The notes under the pieces were generated by a model that was not told the DNA's origin, did no database searches, and saw only the letters and a program-made list of their open reading frames with translations. The position numbers and the translations under genes are program-made. A stretch of 64,000 nucleotides of DNA from positions 1,426,001 to 1,490,000 of the forward strand of contig NZ_CP084058.1 of NCBI RefSeq assembly GCF_020215645.1. The letters run 5' to 3'. This document shows, piece by piece, positions 50,089-57,897 of this stretch (position 1 is its first letter; each line of letters starts with the position of its first letter). This stretch comes from Nonomuraea gerenzanensis. Its GTDB lineage: Bacteria > Actinomycetota > Actinomycetes > Streptosporangiales > Streptosporangiaceae.

Positions 50089-50262
50089 TTACTGGAGCAG
50101 CAGGAAGGCGGCGACGCCGATGATCACGATGACGGCCACCACGGCGATGATGGGGATGAGGGGCGACTTCTTCGGCTTGGCCACGGCCTCCTGCTCGCGC
50201 GCGTTGGCGAACGCGCGGAAGGCCTGGGTGTTGCCCGCCGGGTCGATGTGCTGGTCAGACAT
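50089..50262 (-). CDS. Small tail-anchored membrane protein, hypothetical
   Basis: A 57-residue protein: a polar head (MSDQHIDPAGNTQAFRAFANAREQEAVAKPKKS) and one C-terminal helix (PLIPIIAVVAVIVIIGVAAFLLL). The single-helix, cytoplasmic-head form is common among small actinobacterial proteins. It is divergent from the SURF1 gene across about 105 bp and has its own terminator. The function is not known. Confidence 0.75.
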   Translation of the reverse strand: MSDQHIDPAGNTQAFRAFANAREQEAVAKPKKSPLIPIIAVVAVIVIIGVAAFLLLQ

Positions 50263-50367
50263 GGGCAGCAGCCTAGCGTGCGCGCCTGCGCCGTTTGCGT
50301 CTTTTGGTGGGATCCATCGGGATGGGCTGATTAGGGGACCACCCCACCGGCCGGATAGCTTTGAAGC

Positions 50368-51153
50368 ATGCTCAGGACCCTGTTCTCCGCGCGCCTCATG
50401 GGGCTGCACCTGCTCACGATCGGGGTCCTGGTCGCGTTCATCCTGCTCGGCCGCTGGCAGCTCGGCGTCTTCCAAGATTCGGGCAAGCCGCGTGTCTCCA
50501 CCGACCCCGAGCCCGTCGCCGTCGCCACGCTCGCCAGGCCCGGCGCCCAGCTCGACGGGGAGCACGTGGGCCGCAGGGTCACGGCCGAGGGCGTCTACGA
50601 GGCCGATCGCCAGCTCCTGGTCGCCGACCGGCGGCCCGACGTCGACGCGCCGGGCGGCAACGTCTCACGCGACGACGGCTACTGGGTGCTCACACCGATC
50701 AGGCTCGACGACGGCACGCTCGTGCCGGTCGTGCGCGGCTGGGTGGCCAGGGCCGACGACCCCGGCGTGGCCGCCGTGCCGCAGGGCCGGGTCACGGTGT
50801 CCGGGCGGCTGCGCCCGCAGCAGGGCACCGACAGCGTGCAGCGGCGCGCGGAGGGCCTGCCCGCCGGGCAGGTGCAGACGGTGTCCACGGGCGAGCTGGT
50901 CAACCTGTGGACCGGCCAGCAGGTCCGCACCGGCTACCTCGTCGCGCAGCCGCCCTCGGGCTCGTTGACGCAGGTCAAGGTGGCTCCGCCGGTGGTCGGC
51001 GGCACGCTGACGTGGCGTAACCTGGCTTATGCCGCCAACTGGTGGATCTTCGCTGGATTCGCCGTCTTCATGTGGTTCCACTTCGTACGCGACGCCGTGC
51101 GGAGTGACCGGGACCGCGGCAAGTCGTCCCCTGAGATGGTTCTGGAAGGTTAA
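50368..51153 (+). CDS. SURF1-family cytochrome oxidase assembly protein
   Basis: A 261-residue membrane protein with the SURF1 layout: an N-terminal helix (GLHLLTIGVLVAFILLGRWQLGVFQ), an extracytoplasmic domain with GRRVTAEGVYEADRQLLVADRRP and GYWVLTPIRLDDGTLVPVVRGW, and a C-terminal helix (LAYAANWWIFAGFAVFMWFHFVRDA). SURF1 proteins help heme insertion into cytochrome c oxidase. TAGCTT lies six bases before ATG with no ribosome site, so the mRNA is probably leaderless. The DUF3817 gene follows after 2 bp. Confidence 0.9.
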   Translation: MLRTLFSARLMGLHLLTIGVLVAFILLGRWQLGVFQDSGKPRVSTDPEPVAVATLARPGAQLDGEHVGRRVTAEGVYEADRQLLVADRRPDVDAPGGNVSRDDGYWVLTPIRLDDGTLVPVVRGWVARADDPGVAAVPQGRVTVSGRLRPQQGTDSVQRRAEGLPAGQVQTVSTGELVNLWTGQQVRTGYLVAQPPSGSLTQVKVAPPVVGGTLTWRNLAYAANWWIFAGFAVFMWFHFVRDAVRSDRDRGKSSPEMVLEG

Positions 51154-51155
51154 CG

Positions 51156-51467
51156 GTGGAATCGGCTCTCAAGCCCTTCCGGGCGCTCGCGTACGTGGTC
51201 GGGGTCATGCTGCTCGTGCTCTGCGTGGGCATGGTCCTCAGGTACGGCTTCGGTGAGCCGTCCCTGTCGCAGACGATCGCCCCCATCCACGGCGGGCTCT
51301 ACATGATCTATCTCATCGCGGTCATGAACCTGGGCATGAAGGCACGCTGGTCGTGGCCGTACATGGCGGGCATCATGCTCGGCGGCACGGTGCCGTTCCT
51401 GTCCTTCTACGTGGAGCGAAGGGTGACCCAGCGCGTGCAGGCCGCGCTGGCCGCGGCGGAGGCGTGA
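51156..51467 (+). CDS. DUF3817 small membrane protein
   Basis: A 103-residue protein with three helices: FRALAYVVGVMLLVLCVGMVLRYGFG, HGGLYMIYLIAVMNLGMKARW and PYMAGIMLGGTVPFLSFYVERRV. The HGGLYMIYL and FYVERRV motifs define DUF3817, found widely in actinobacteria, often near respiratory or SURF1 genes; its function is unsettled. GTG 51156 is two bases after the SURF1 stop, so they are one operon. Confidence 0.9.
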   Translation: MESALKPFRALAYVVGVMLLVLCVGMVLRYGFGEPSLSQTIAPIHGGLYMIYLIAVMNLGMKARWSWPYMAGIMLGGTVPFLSFYVERRVTQRVQAALAAAEA

Positions 51468-51470
51468 GAC

Positions 51471-51488
51471 CCCCGCCGCGAGGCGGGG
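51471..51488. terminator. Hairpin between converging genes
   Basis: CCCCGCC-gcga-GGCGGGG, a perfect 7-bp stem with a GNRA loop in the 22-bp gap between the DUF3817 gene and the oppositely directed small membrane gene. There is no T tract, so it may be a weak bidirectional terminator or barrier. Confidence 0.65.
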
Positions 51489-51489
51489 C

Positions 51490-51681
51490 TCAGCGGCCGA
51501 GGCCGCGCCTGCGGGCCCTCTTGAGGCGCTCGCGCTGCGAAGGGTCGAGCATCAGGTAGCCGACCACCGGGGCGGCGACCACGCCGAGGACGACCAGCAG
51601 GGTGACCCAGCCGGGCAAGATGAGCCACGAGAGCAGGACCGCGACGCCTGCGCCGATCGCGTACTTCTGAATGGGCGACAT
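51490..51681 (-). CDS. Small membrane protein, hypothetical
   Basis: A 63-residue protein: MSPIQKYAIGAGVAVLLSWLILPGWVTLLVVLGVVAAPVVGYLMLDPSQRERLKRARRRGLGR. Two short helices form a hairpin, followed by a strongly basic tail. ATG 51681 has GGAGG nine bases upstream; ATG 51690 is too close to it. It stands alone between SURF1/DUF3817 and the pseudokinase gene. I do not recognise a family. Confidence 0.72.
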   Translation of the reverse strand: MSPIQKYAIGAGVAVLLSWLILPGWVTLLVVLGVVAAPVVGYLMLDPSQRERLKRARRRGLGR

Positions 51682-51785
51682 CCTCAACATCCTCCGAACG
51701 CGGAGCGCGCGCCCCGCCTCTTCCACATTCTGCGTCGCCTGTCCAACGTGTGAACCCCTCATGAGGTTCCGTGTCGCGATGTATC

Positions 51786-52862
51786 TCAATTGCCGTTCGG
51801 GTCGCCTGCCATGACCGCGAGCAGCTCCCCGCGCAGCTCGTCCATCGTGGGGCGGTGCGCCGGATCGCCCGACAGCAGCCTGAGCAGCACGGGAGCCAGC
51901 GCTCCCGCCCGCGTCAGCGGCGCTCCCGGTGCGGGCGGCGCGCCCTCGACGGCGGTGAAGAGCGTCGCGCCGAGCGACCACAGATCGGCGGCCTGCGTCG
52001 CGGCGCCCTCCGGGGCCGTGTAGGCCGGGAGCGTTCCCGCCCGCAGCAGCGGCATCAGCCGGGCCTGCCCGGCCCCGTCGATGAGCACGTTGCCCGGCTG
52101 CACCCCGCCGTGGAAGGCGCCGCCCGCCACCAGCCGGTCGAGCACGGCCAGCCCGATCGCCGCCACCCGCGCGGGCGGCAGCGGGCCCGACGCCCCGACC
52201 ACGGCGTCCAGCGGCCGGTCCACGGCCAGCCGGTCGAGCGTCTCGCGCACCACCTCCACCGGCGGCGGCCCCGCCGGATGCAGCATCGCCCTGATCAGCG
52301 ACCTGAGCGGATCCGCGCCCGCGGCCGGCACCTGGCCGGGCGGCCGGCCCTCCACCGCGAAGTGCAGCGTGGCGGCCAGCGACCACAGGTCGGCCGAGGG
52401 CAGCATGCTCAGGCTGGGGAACCCGAACCCGGCCAGCACCGCCCGCCCCGTCGCGGTGAGCAGCACGTTGCCCGGATCCACCCGGCCGTGCACGACCCCC
52501 GCCCCGTGCGCGGCGGTCAGCGCCGCCAGCACGCAGACCCCCGCCCTGGCGGCCTGCTGGACGGGCAGCGGGCCGCGCGAGCGCACCGCCTGCTCCAGCG
52601 ACACCCCCGAGACGAACTCCATCACCAGCCACGGCACGCCGTCCTCGATCAGCACGTCGAGCACCCGCACCACGGACGGGTGGCGCAGCCCGGTCGCCCG
52701 GCGCGCCTCGAACAGCGCGGCCTCGCGCAGCTCCGGCGGCACCCGCAGCTCCCTGACCGCCACGTCACGGTGCCGGGCCTCGTCGAAGGCCAGCCGCACC
52801 GCCCCGGCGCCCAACGGGTTCAGCAGGCGGTAGCGGTCGTTCAGCTTCCTGGTCTCACCCAT
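51786..52862 (-). CDS. Double pseudokinase (degenerate Hanks-type protein kinase)
   Basis: A 358-residue soluble protein. Residues 8-175 follow a Ser/Thr kinase (YRLLNPLGAGAVRLAF, VAVRELRV, LIEDGVPWLVMEFVSGVSL, DLWSLAATL), but the VAIK lysine is Arg37, HRD is H125-G126-R127 and DFG is G145-F146-G147. Residues 230-345 are a second C-lobe with FHGGVQPGNVLI for HRDLKPxN, APE (283-285), DLWSLG and HRPT. All catalytic residues are lost twice, so it must bind rather than phosphorylate. It ends next to the N-acetyltransferase gene (18 bp apart, same strand). Partner proteins are unknown. Confidence 0.83.
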   Translation of the reverse strand: MGETRKLNDRYRLLNPLGAGAVRLAFDEARHRDVAVRELRVPPELREAALFEARRATGLRHPSVVRVLDVLIEDGVPWLVMEFVSGVSLEQAVRSRGPLPVQQAARAGVCVLAALTAAHGAGVVHGRVDPGNVLLTATGRAVLAGFGFPSLSMLPSADLWSLAATLHFAVEGRPPGQVPAAGADPLRSLIRAMLHPAGPPPVEVVRETLDRLAVDRPLDAVVGASGPLPPARVAAIGLAVLDRLVAGGAFHGGVQPGNVLIDGAGQARLMPLLRAGTLPAYTAPEGAATQAADLWSLGATLFTAVEGAPPAPGAPLTRAGALAPVLLRLLSGDPAHRPTMDELRGELLAVMAGDPNGN

Positions 52863-52880
52863 GGGACACGCACGCCGACG

Positions 52881-53735
52881 TCATGCCGTGCCGCCCGCCA
52901 GCCAGCTCTCGTGGGCCTCGTACACCTTGCGCCAGAGCTTGTCCTTCTCCCCGGCGCTCACGTCGTCGAGCGGCAGCAGGAAGACGTCCGCCAGCGCCGC
53001 GTAGTAGTCGCGCGCCGTGTCCAGCGTCACCGAGTGCGCGCCCCTGCCCAGCCGCGTCAGCGCCAGCCCGCGCAGCGAGTCCACGCCGTACGCGTCGCGC
53101 CGCTGCACCGTCGCCACCCGCACGAACCCCGACGCAGGGGACGTGGTCAGCTCGTGGTGCTTGTCGGCGAACGCCGCCATCCCCACCGCCGCCGGCGCGA
53201 AGTCCATGCCGTCGAACGAGCCGCTCGGGTCGTGGTCCAGCCGCCATCCGCCGGGCGCCACCTCCGACGGCCGCAGCACGTACTGGAACGGGCCCTGCCG
53301 GTAGGTGCCCGCGACCAGCGGCAGCGGCTCGTGCAGCGCGTCCCCGAGCCCCAGGTCCGCCAGCCACTCGCCGCCCGGGTTGTCGTCCGAGGGCAGGCCG
53401 CGCACCGTGAGCACCAGATGGTTGCCGGAGACGCCCGGCTCCTTGCCGCGCGGCTGCACGCCGCCGCGGTGCCGCGTCACGTCGTAGCCGAGCGCCGTCG
53501 CGAGCTGCGAGAACGCGCCGTTGAGGTGGTAGCAGTAGCCGCCGCGGCCCCTGATGATGCGTTCGGCGGACTCGACGGGATCGACGGTCGTGGGGCGGCC
53601 GAGCCAGATCTCCAGCGCCTCGTAGGCGACCTTCTCGACGTGCGCGACGTGCAGCGCGCGCAGCGACTCCGCGCTGATGGGGGCGGTGAGCATTCCGGAC
53701 AGGCCGAGCCGGCGGAGGTATGCGGCGGTGTTCAC
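52881..53735 (-). CDS. nat: Arylamine N-acetyltransferase
   Basis: A 284-residue enzyme of normal family length. The catalytic cysteine is C68 in GRGGYCYHLNGAFSQLATALGY, with the triad His in SGNHLVLTV and Asp in WLADLGLGDALHEPL. It moves acetyl (or propionyl) from CoA to arylamines and hydrazines; in mycobacteria the nat gene lies with sterol ring-degradation genes. The start is uncertain: GTG 53735 gives the typical VNTAAYLRRLGL, GTG 53750 would add five residues, and no ribosome site supports either. It is divergent from the OmpR-type regulator. Confidence 0.88.
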   Translation of the reverse strand: MNTAAYLRRLGLSGMLTAPISAESLRALHVAHVEKVAYEALEIWLGRPTTVDPVESAERIIRGRGGYCYHLNGAFSQLATALGYDVTRHRGGVQPRGKEPGVSGNHLVLTVRGLPSDDNPGGEWLADLGLGDALHEPLPLVAGTYRQGPFQYVLRPSEVAPGGWRLDHDPSGSFDGMDFAPAAVGMAAFADKHHELTTSPASGFVRVATVQRRDAYGVDSLRGLALTRLGRGAHSVTLDTARDYYAALADVFLLPLDDVSAGEKDKLWRKVYEAHESWLAGGTA

Positions 53736-53794
53736 CAGCCAAGTCTGCACGGTTTGTGCACGAATTTGGGAGTGTCGTCTGCACAGCGCCCTTC

Positions 53795-53800
53795 TAGTCT
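53795..53800 (+). promoter_or_regulatory. -10 element for leaderless expression of the response regulator
   Basis: TAGTCT lies seven bases before GTG 53808 and no Shine-Dalgarno is present, which fits a transcript starting at the initiation codon. Confidence 0.5.
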
Positions 53801-53807
53801 TTCGTAC

Positions 53808-54491
53808 GTGGCAGAGCAGCGACGCATCCTCGTGGTCGAGGACGACGTGACGATCGCGCTGGCCGTGCGCAACCGCCTGGCGGCCGAAGGCTTCGACGTC
53901 AGGGTGGCGGGCGACGGGCAGGACGCGCTCGTCCAGTACGGCAACGCGGAACCGGACCTGGTGATCCTCGACCGGCTGTTGCCCGGGCTCGACGGCCTGG
54001 AGGTGTGCCGCAGGATGCAGGCCGCCAGGCCGGTGCCCGTGCTCATGCTGACCGCGCTCGGCGACGAGACGGACGTGCTGGTCGGGCTCGGGGTCGGGGC
54101 CGACGACTACCTGGCCAAGCCGTTCAGCATGCGCGAGCTGGTGGCCAGGATCCACGCGCTGCTGCGGCGGGTCGAGCGGGCGGCCCAGCTCGCCGCCGAG
54201 GACACCGTGATCAGGGTGGGCGAGGTCGAGATCGACACCGCCGCCCGCCGCGTGTTCGTGCGCGGGGCCGAGGCACAGCTCACCCGGACCGAGTTCGACC
54301 TGCTGCGCCGCCTGGCCGAGCGCCCGGGGCAGGTCTTCGAGCGCGACCGGCTGTTGTCCGACGTCTGGGGCTTCTCCGAGGCGGCGGCCACCAGGACCGT
54401 CGACAGCCACGTCCGCGCGCTGCGCCGCAAGCTGGGCTCCGACGTCGTACGCACCGTGCACGGCGTCGGCTACGCCCTGGTGCGCCGATGA
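53808..54491 (+). CDS. OmpR/PhoB-family response regulator
   Basis: A 227-residue regulator. Receiver: RRILVVEDDVTIALAVRNRL, phospho-Asp in DLVILDRLLPGLDG, LTALGDETDVLVGLGVGADDYLAKPF. Output: winged helix with LTRTEFDLLRRLAERPGQVFERDRLLSDVWGF and DSHVRALRRKLGSDVVRTVHGVGYALV. The stop overlaps the start of the kinase-fusion gene by 4 bp (ATGA), so the pair forms a two-component system. GTG 53808 is preceded by TAGTCT at the leaderless distance. Confidence 0.93.
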   Translation: MAEQRRILVVEDDVTIALAVRNRLAAEGFDVRVAGDGQDALVQYGNAEPDLVILDRLLPGLDGLEVCRRMQAARPVPVLMLTALGDETDVLVGLGVGADDYLAKPFSMRELVARIHALLRRVERAAQLAAEDTVIRVGEVEIDTAARRVFVRGAEAQLTRTEFDLLRRLAERPGQVFERDRLLSDVWGFSEAAATRTVDSHVRALRRKLGSDVVRTVHGVGYALVRR

Positions 54492-57400
54492 ACCCCCTCG
54501 ACTTCCTGGGCCGGATCAAGGTCAAGCTCGGCATCGTCATCGTGCTGGCGGTGGGCACCGCGTTCGTGGTCAACGAGGTCGGCATCAACTCCGGCTTCTC
54601 CCGCGAGGTGCGCATCGCGGTCGCCGTCGTCCTGGCGCTGATCATGGTGCAGGTGCTGGCCATGGGCATGACCAAACCGCTGCGTCAGATGGCCCGCGCC
54701 GCCCAGACCATCGCCAAGGGCAGCTACACCCTGCGCGTCAGCGCCACCTCCCGCGACGAGGTGGGCGAGCTGGCCAGGGCGTTCAACGCGATGGCGGCCG
54801 ACCTCGGCGAGGTGGACCGGCAGCGGCGCGAGCTCGTCGCGAACGTCAGCCACGAGCTGCGCACCCCCATCACGGGGCTGCGCGCCGTCCTGGAGAACGT
54901 CGTGGACGGCGTCTCCGCGGCCGACCCCGTCACCATGCGCACCGCGCTCGCCCAGACCGAGCGGCTCGGCCGCCTCGTCGCCCAGCTCCTCGACCTGTCC
55001 CGGCTCGACTCCGGCGCGCGCCATCTGGAGGCTGAGGCCGTGGAGCTGGCGCCGTTGATCGAGCAGGCGGTGCTGGAGGCGTCTTTGGCGCGCGAGGACG
55101 TGGTGATCCGGCCGTCGGTCCCCGCCGACCTCGTGGTCCTCGCCGACCCCGACCTGCTGGCCCAGGTCCTGGCCAACCTGCTCGACAACGCTGTCCGGCA
55201 CAGTCCTTCCGACGGGGTGGTGAGTGTTCTGGGTGCGGCTTCGGGGGCGGGGGTGCGGATCGTCGTGGCCGATCAGGGGGCGGGGATCCCGGCGTCGGCT
55301 CGGGGGCGGGTCTTCGAGCGGTTCTCGCGGCTGGATGCGGGGCGGGCGGCGGATGCCGGTGGGGCCGGGTTGGGGCTGGCCATCGTGAAGGAGATCGTCG
55401 AGCTGCATGGTGGGGTCATTGGGATCGATGACTGTGCGGGGTGCCGGATGGTCGTCGAGCTACCGGGAAGGACGACGATGGCTGATGGGGGTGGCGCTGC
55501 CGTGCCTGGCGCGGTGGTGAGCGGTGCTGCGGTGAGTGGCGTCGAGGCGGCAAGCGGCGCGCCCGGGGCGGTCGGGGCGCCCGGTGAGCGCGTTGGGGCG
55601 CAGCCGGTGTCCGGCGAGGGCGCCGTTGCGGCGCCCGTTACTACGGTGAGCGCCGGTGTGGCGCCCGCTACCACGGTGAGCGCCGGTGTGGCGCCCGCTA
55701 CCACGGTGAGCGGCACTACGGAGCCCGCTACCACGACGAGCGGCACTGCGGCGCCCGTCGCCATGGCGAGCGGCGCGCCCGGTGAGCGCGTTGGGGCGCA
55801 GCCGGTGTCCGGCGAGGCTGCCGTGGCTGCGGCGGCGCCTGGCGGGAGCGGTGTGGCGGGGTGGCCGGTCGGCGCCGGCGTCCCGGCCGATGCGGTGGCC
55901 GCCACCACGAGCGGCCTCGCAACGGCCGGTGCCACAGCAGGCGGCGCCACAGCAGGCGGCGCCATGGCGAGCGGCCCCACGGCGAGCGGCCCCGCAGCGA
56001 GCGGCATGGCACTGGGCACTCCCACAGCGACGGGCGTCCCAGGCACGGCCGGCGCCCCAGCGGGACCAGGCGGCCCCGGGATGGGCGCGCCGGGCGCGGG
56101 TGGTTACGGGCAGCCGCCCCAACCCCCCACCCCCGGCACCAGCCTGGCCAGGATGTTCGGCGGCGGGATCATCGGCCTCCTGGCAGGCCTCCTGGTGGGG
56201 ATGTTCGCCGCCGTGATGGCCAGCGTCGTCATGGGCGACGGGATGGGTCTGGTGGCCCTGGCAGGCTGCACCGTGCTCCTGACAGTCGTGGGAGCCACGC
56301 TGGGCGCAGGTTCGGGCCGCAGAGCAGCAGCGGCGCAATACCAGGCGCAATACCAGGCGGCGCAGTACCAGGCGGCGGCCCCGCATCGCGGCCAGGCTGG
56401 AACACCGGTACCGCCCTACGTGCCACCCCCGCTGTTCCCCCGCCCCGATCTCCCCGACCCGCCGAGGTGGCTGCTGCCCGCAGCCGCGGGAGCCGGGGTG
56501 TTCGCGGCGGTGGCGTTGCCCGAGGCGCAGGTGGGGCTCGGGATCGTGCTGGTCGCGATGGTGCTGGGCGCGGCGGCGCTGCCGGCCGTGTTGCGGCGGA
56601 TGACGCCGTGGACGGTGGCGTTCGGCGCGATGGCGTACTGGCTGATCGCGATGGCGGCGGTGCGCGACGCGGACTGGCTGGTCGCGATCCTGCTCGTGGC
56701 GGGGGCAGGGCTGGGCGCGCTGGCCGTCTCGGGTGCGGGCACCGGCTGGCTGGGCGTGATCAGGGGCGGCATCTCGGTGTTGCTGGCGCTCGGGCCGGTG
56801 CCGTGGTTCCTGGCGCAGCCGCTCAGGCGGCTGACGGCCAGGCGGCGGGTGATGCCGATGGTGGCCGCGCTGGGCATCACGGCGGTGCTGCTGCTGGTGT
56901 TCGGGTTGCTGTTCTCGTCGGCGGACGCGGTGTTCGCCTCGTACGTGGAGCGTCTGACGACCGCCCCCGACTGGGCCGAGTCGGCACCGGTGCGGATCTT
57001 CCTGTTCGGGCTGTTCGCGGTGCTGCTGGCCGCCGTGGTGCTGGTCGCGCTGCGGCCCGTGGTGGACCCGGTGGGGCCGGAGACGAAGTTCAGGGTGAGC
57101 ACGAGTGTCTGGCTGCTGCCGCTGACGGCGGTGAACCTGCTGTTCGCCTCGTTCGTGGCGGTGCAGATCACGGCGCTGTTCGGCGGGAACACCTGGGTGC
57201 TGAAGACGGCAGGGCTCACCTACGCCGAGTACGCCAGGCAGGGCTTCTTCCAGCTCGTGGTGGTCAGCGTGTTCGTGCTGGGCATCGTGGCGGTGGCCGC
57301 CGGGCTGCTGAAGGTGGAGCGGCGCGAGCGCTGGCTGCTGGCGGTGCTGCTGGGCGTGCTGTGCGGGCTGACCATGGTGGTGCTGGCCTCGGCCCTGCAC

Positions 57401-57889
57401 CGGATGAACCTCTACACCGACGCCTACGGCCTGTCCCGGCTGCGGCTGTCGGTGCAGGCCACGGTGTGGTGGCTGGGCGCGCTGTTCGCGCTGGTGCTGC
57501 TGGGGGGCGCGGCGCGGCTGATGGGCCGCGGCTCCGCCTGGCTGCCCCGGACGATCGTGCTGGTCACCGGGCTCAGCCTGGGCGTGTTCGCGCTGGTCAA
57601 CCCCGATCTGCGGGTCGCGCAGACGCAGGTGGAGGTGCGCGGGCCGGCCAAGATGGACTCCGACTACCTCGGCGACCTGGGCGCGGAGGCGGTGCCCGCC
57701 CTCGACCGGCTGCCCGAGCCGCAGCGCAGTTGCGTGCTCTCGGCCGTGGTGGCGGCCAACGGGCTGGACCGCCCCGACCCGTGGAACGGCTGGAACCTGG
57801 CCCGCTCCATGGCCCGCGACGTGCTGGCCGAGCGGCCCGTGCGCGCGCAGTCCGACTGTCCGAGGGTGGCGAGCAGGGTGACTGATTAA
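54488..57889 (+). CDS. Sensor histidine kinase fused through a repeat linker to a DUF4153/DUF4173 membrane protein
   Basis: 1133 residues. Part one (1-328) is a complete kinase: two helices (11-29, 43-60), HAMP (62-115), phospho-His H122 in VSHELRTP, N234 in LLDNAVRHSP, glycine boxes DQGAGIP and GGAGLGLAIVK. Part two (331 to about 555) is Ala/Gly/Thr-rich with tandem repeats. Part three (about 560-1090) has a dozen or more helices with TYAEYARQGFFQL, the DUF4153/DUF4173 motif. A normal kinase would stop after MVVELPG. ATG 55478 inside the frame (M331, MADGGG) has GGAAGGA upstream, so the membrane part may also be made alone. It is coupled to the response regulator. No homologue with this fusion is known to me. 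Confidence 0.8.
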   Translation: MNPLDFLGRIKVKLGIVIVLAVGTAFVVNEVGINSGFSREVRIAVAVVLALIMVQVLAMGMTKPLRQMARAAQTIAKGSYTLRVSATSRDEVGELARAFNAMAADLGEVDRQRRELVANVSHELRTPITGLRAVLENVVDGVSAADPVTMRTALAQTERLGRLVAQLLDLSRLDSGARHLEAEAVELAPLIEQAVLEASLAREDVVIRPSVPADLVVLADPDLLAQVLANLLDNAVRHSPSDGVVSVLGAASGAGVRIVVADQGAGIPASARGRVFERFSRLDAGRAADAGGAGLGLAIVKEIVELHGGVIGIDDCAGCRMVVELPGRTTMADGGGAAVPGAVVSGAAVSGVEAASGAPGAVGAPGERVGAQPVSGEGAVAAPVTTVSAGVAPATTVSAGVAPATTVSGTTEPATTTSGTAAPVAMASGAPGERVGAQPVSGEAAVAAAAPGGSGVAGWPVGAGVPADAVAATTSGLATAGATAGGATAGGAMASGPTASGPAASGMALGTPTATGVPGTAGAPAGPGGPGMGAPGAGGYGQPPQPPTPGTSLARMFGGGIIGLLAGLLVGMFAAVMASVVMGDGMGLVALAGCTVLLTVVGATLGAGSGRRAAAAQYQAQYQAAQYQAAAPHRGQAGTPVPPYVPPPLFPRPDLPDPPRWLLPAAAGAGVFAAVALPEAQVGLGIVLVAMVLGAAALPAVLRRMTPWTVAFGAMAYWLIAMAAVRDADWLVAILLVAGAGLGALAVSGAGTGWLGVIRGGISVLLALGPVPWFLAQPLRRLTARRRVMPMVAALGITAVLLLVFGLLFSSADAVFASYVERLTTAPDWAESAPVRIFLFGLFAVLLAAVVLVALRPVVDPVGPETKFRVSTSVWLLPLTAVNLLFASFVAVQITALFGGNTWVLKTAGLTYAEYARQGFFQLVVVSVFVLGIVAVAAGLLKVERRERWLLAVLLGVLCGLTMVVLASALHRMNLYTDAYGLSRLRLSVQATVWWLGALFALVLLGGAARLMGRGSAWLPRTIVLVTGLSLGVFALVNPDLRVAQTQVEVRGPAKMDSDYLGDLGAEAVPALDRLPEPQRSCVLSAVVAANGLDRPDPWNGWNLARSMARDVLAERPVRAQSDCPRVASRVTD
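55577..55816. repeat. In-frame minisatellites encoding the kinase-membrane linker
   Basis: Five tandem 30-bp units (55621-55770, core GGTGTGGCGCCCGCTACC) lie between two exact 42-bp copies (55577-55618 and 55775-55816) spaced 198 bp apart. All periods are multiples of three. The encoded units read SAGVAPATTV and GAPGERVGAQPVSGE. Confidence 0.88.
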
Positions 57890-57897
57890 ATCACGGA

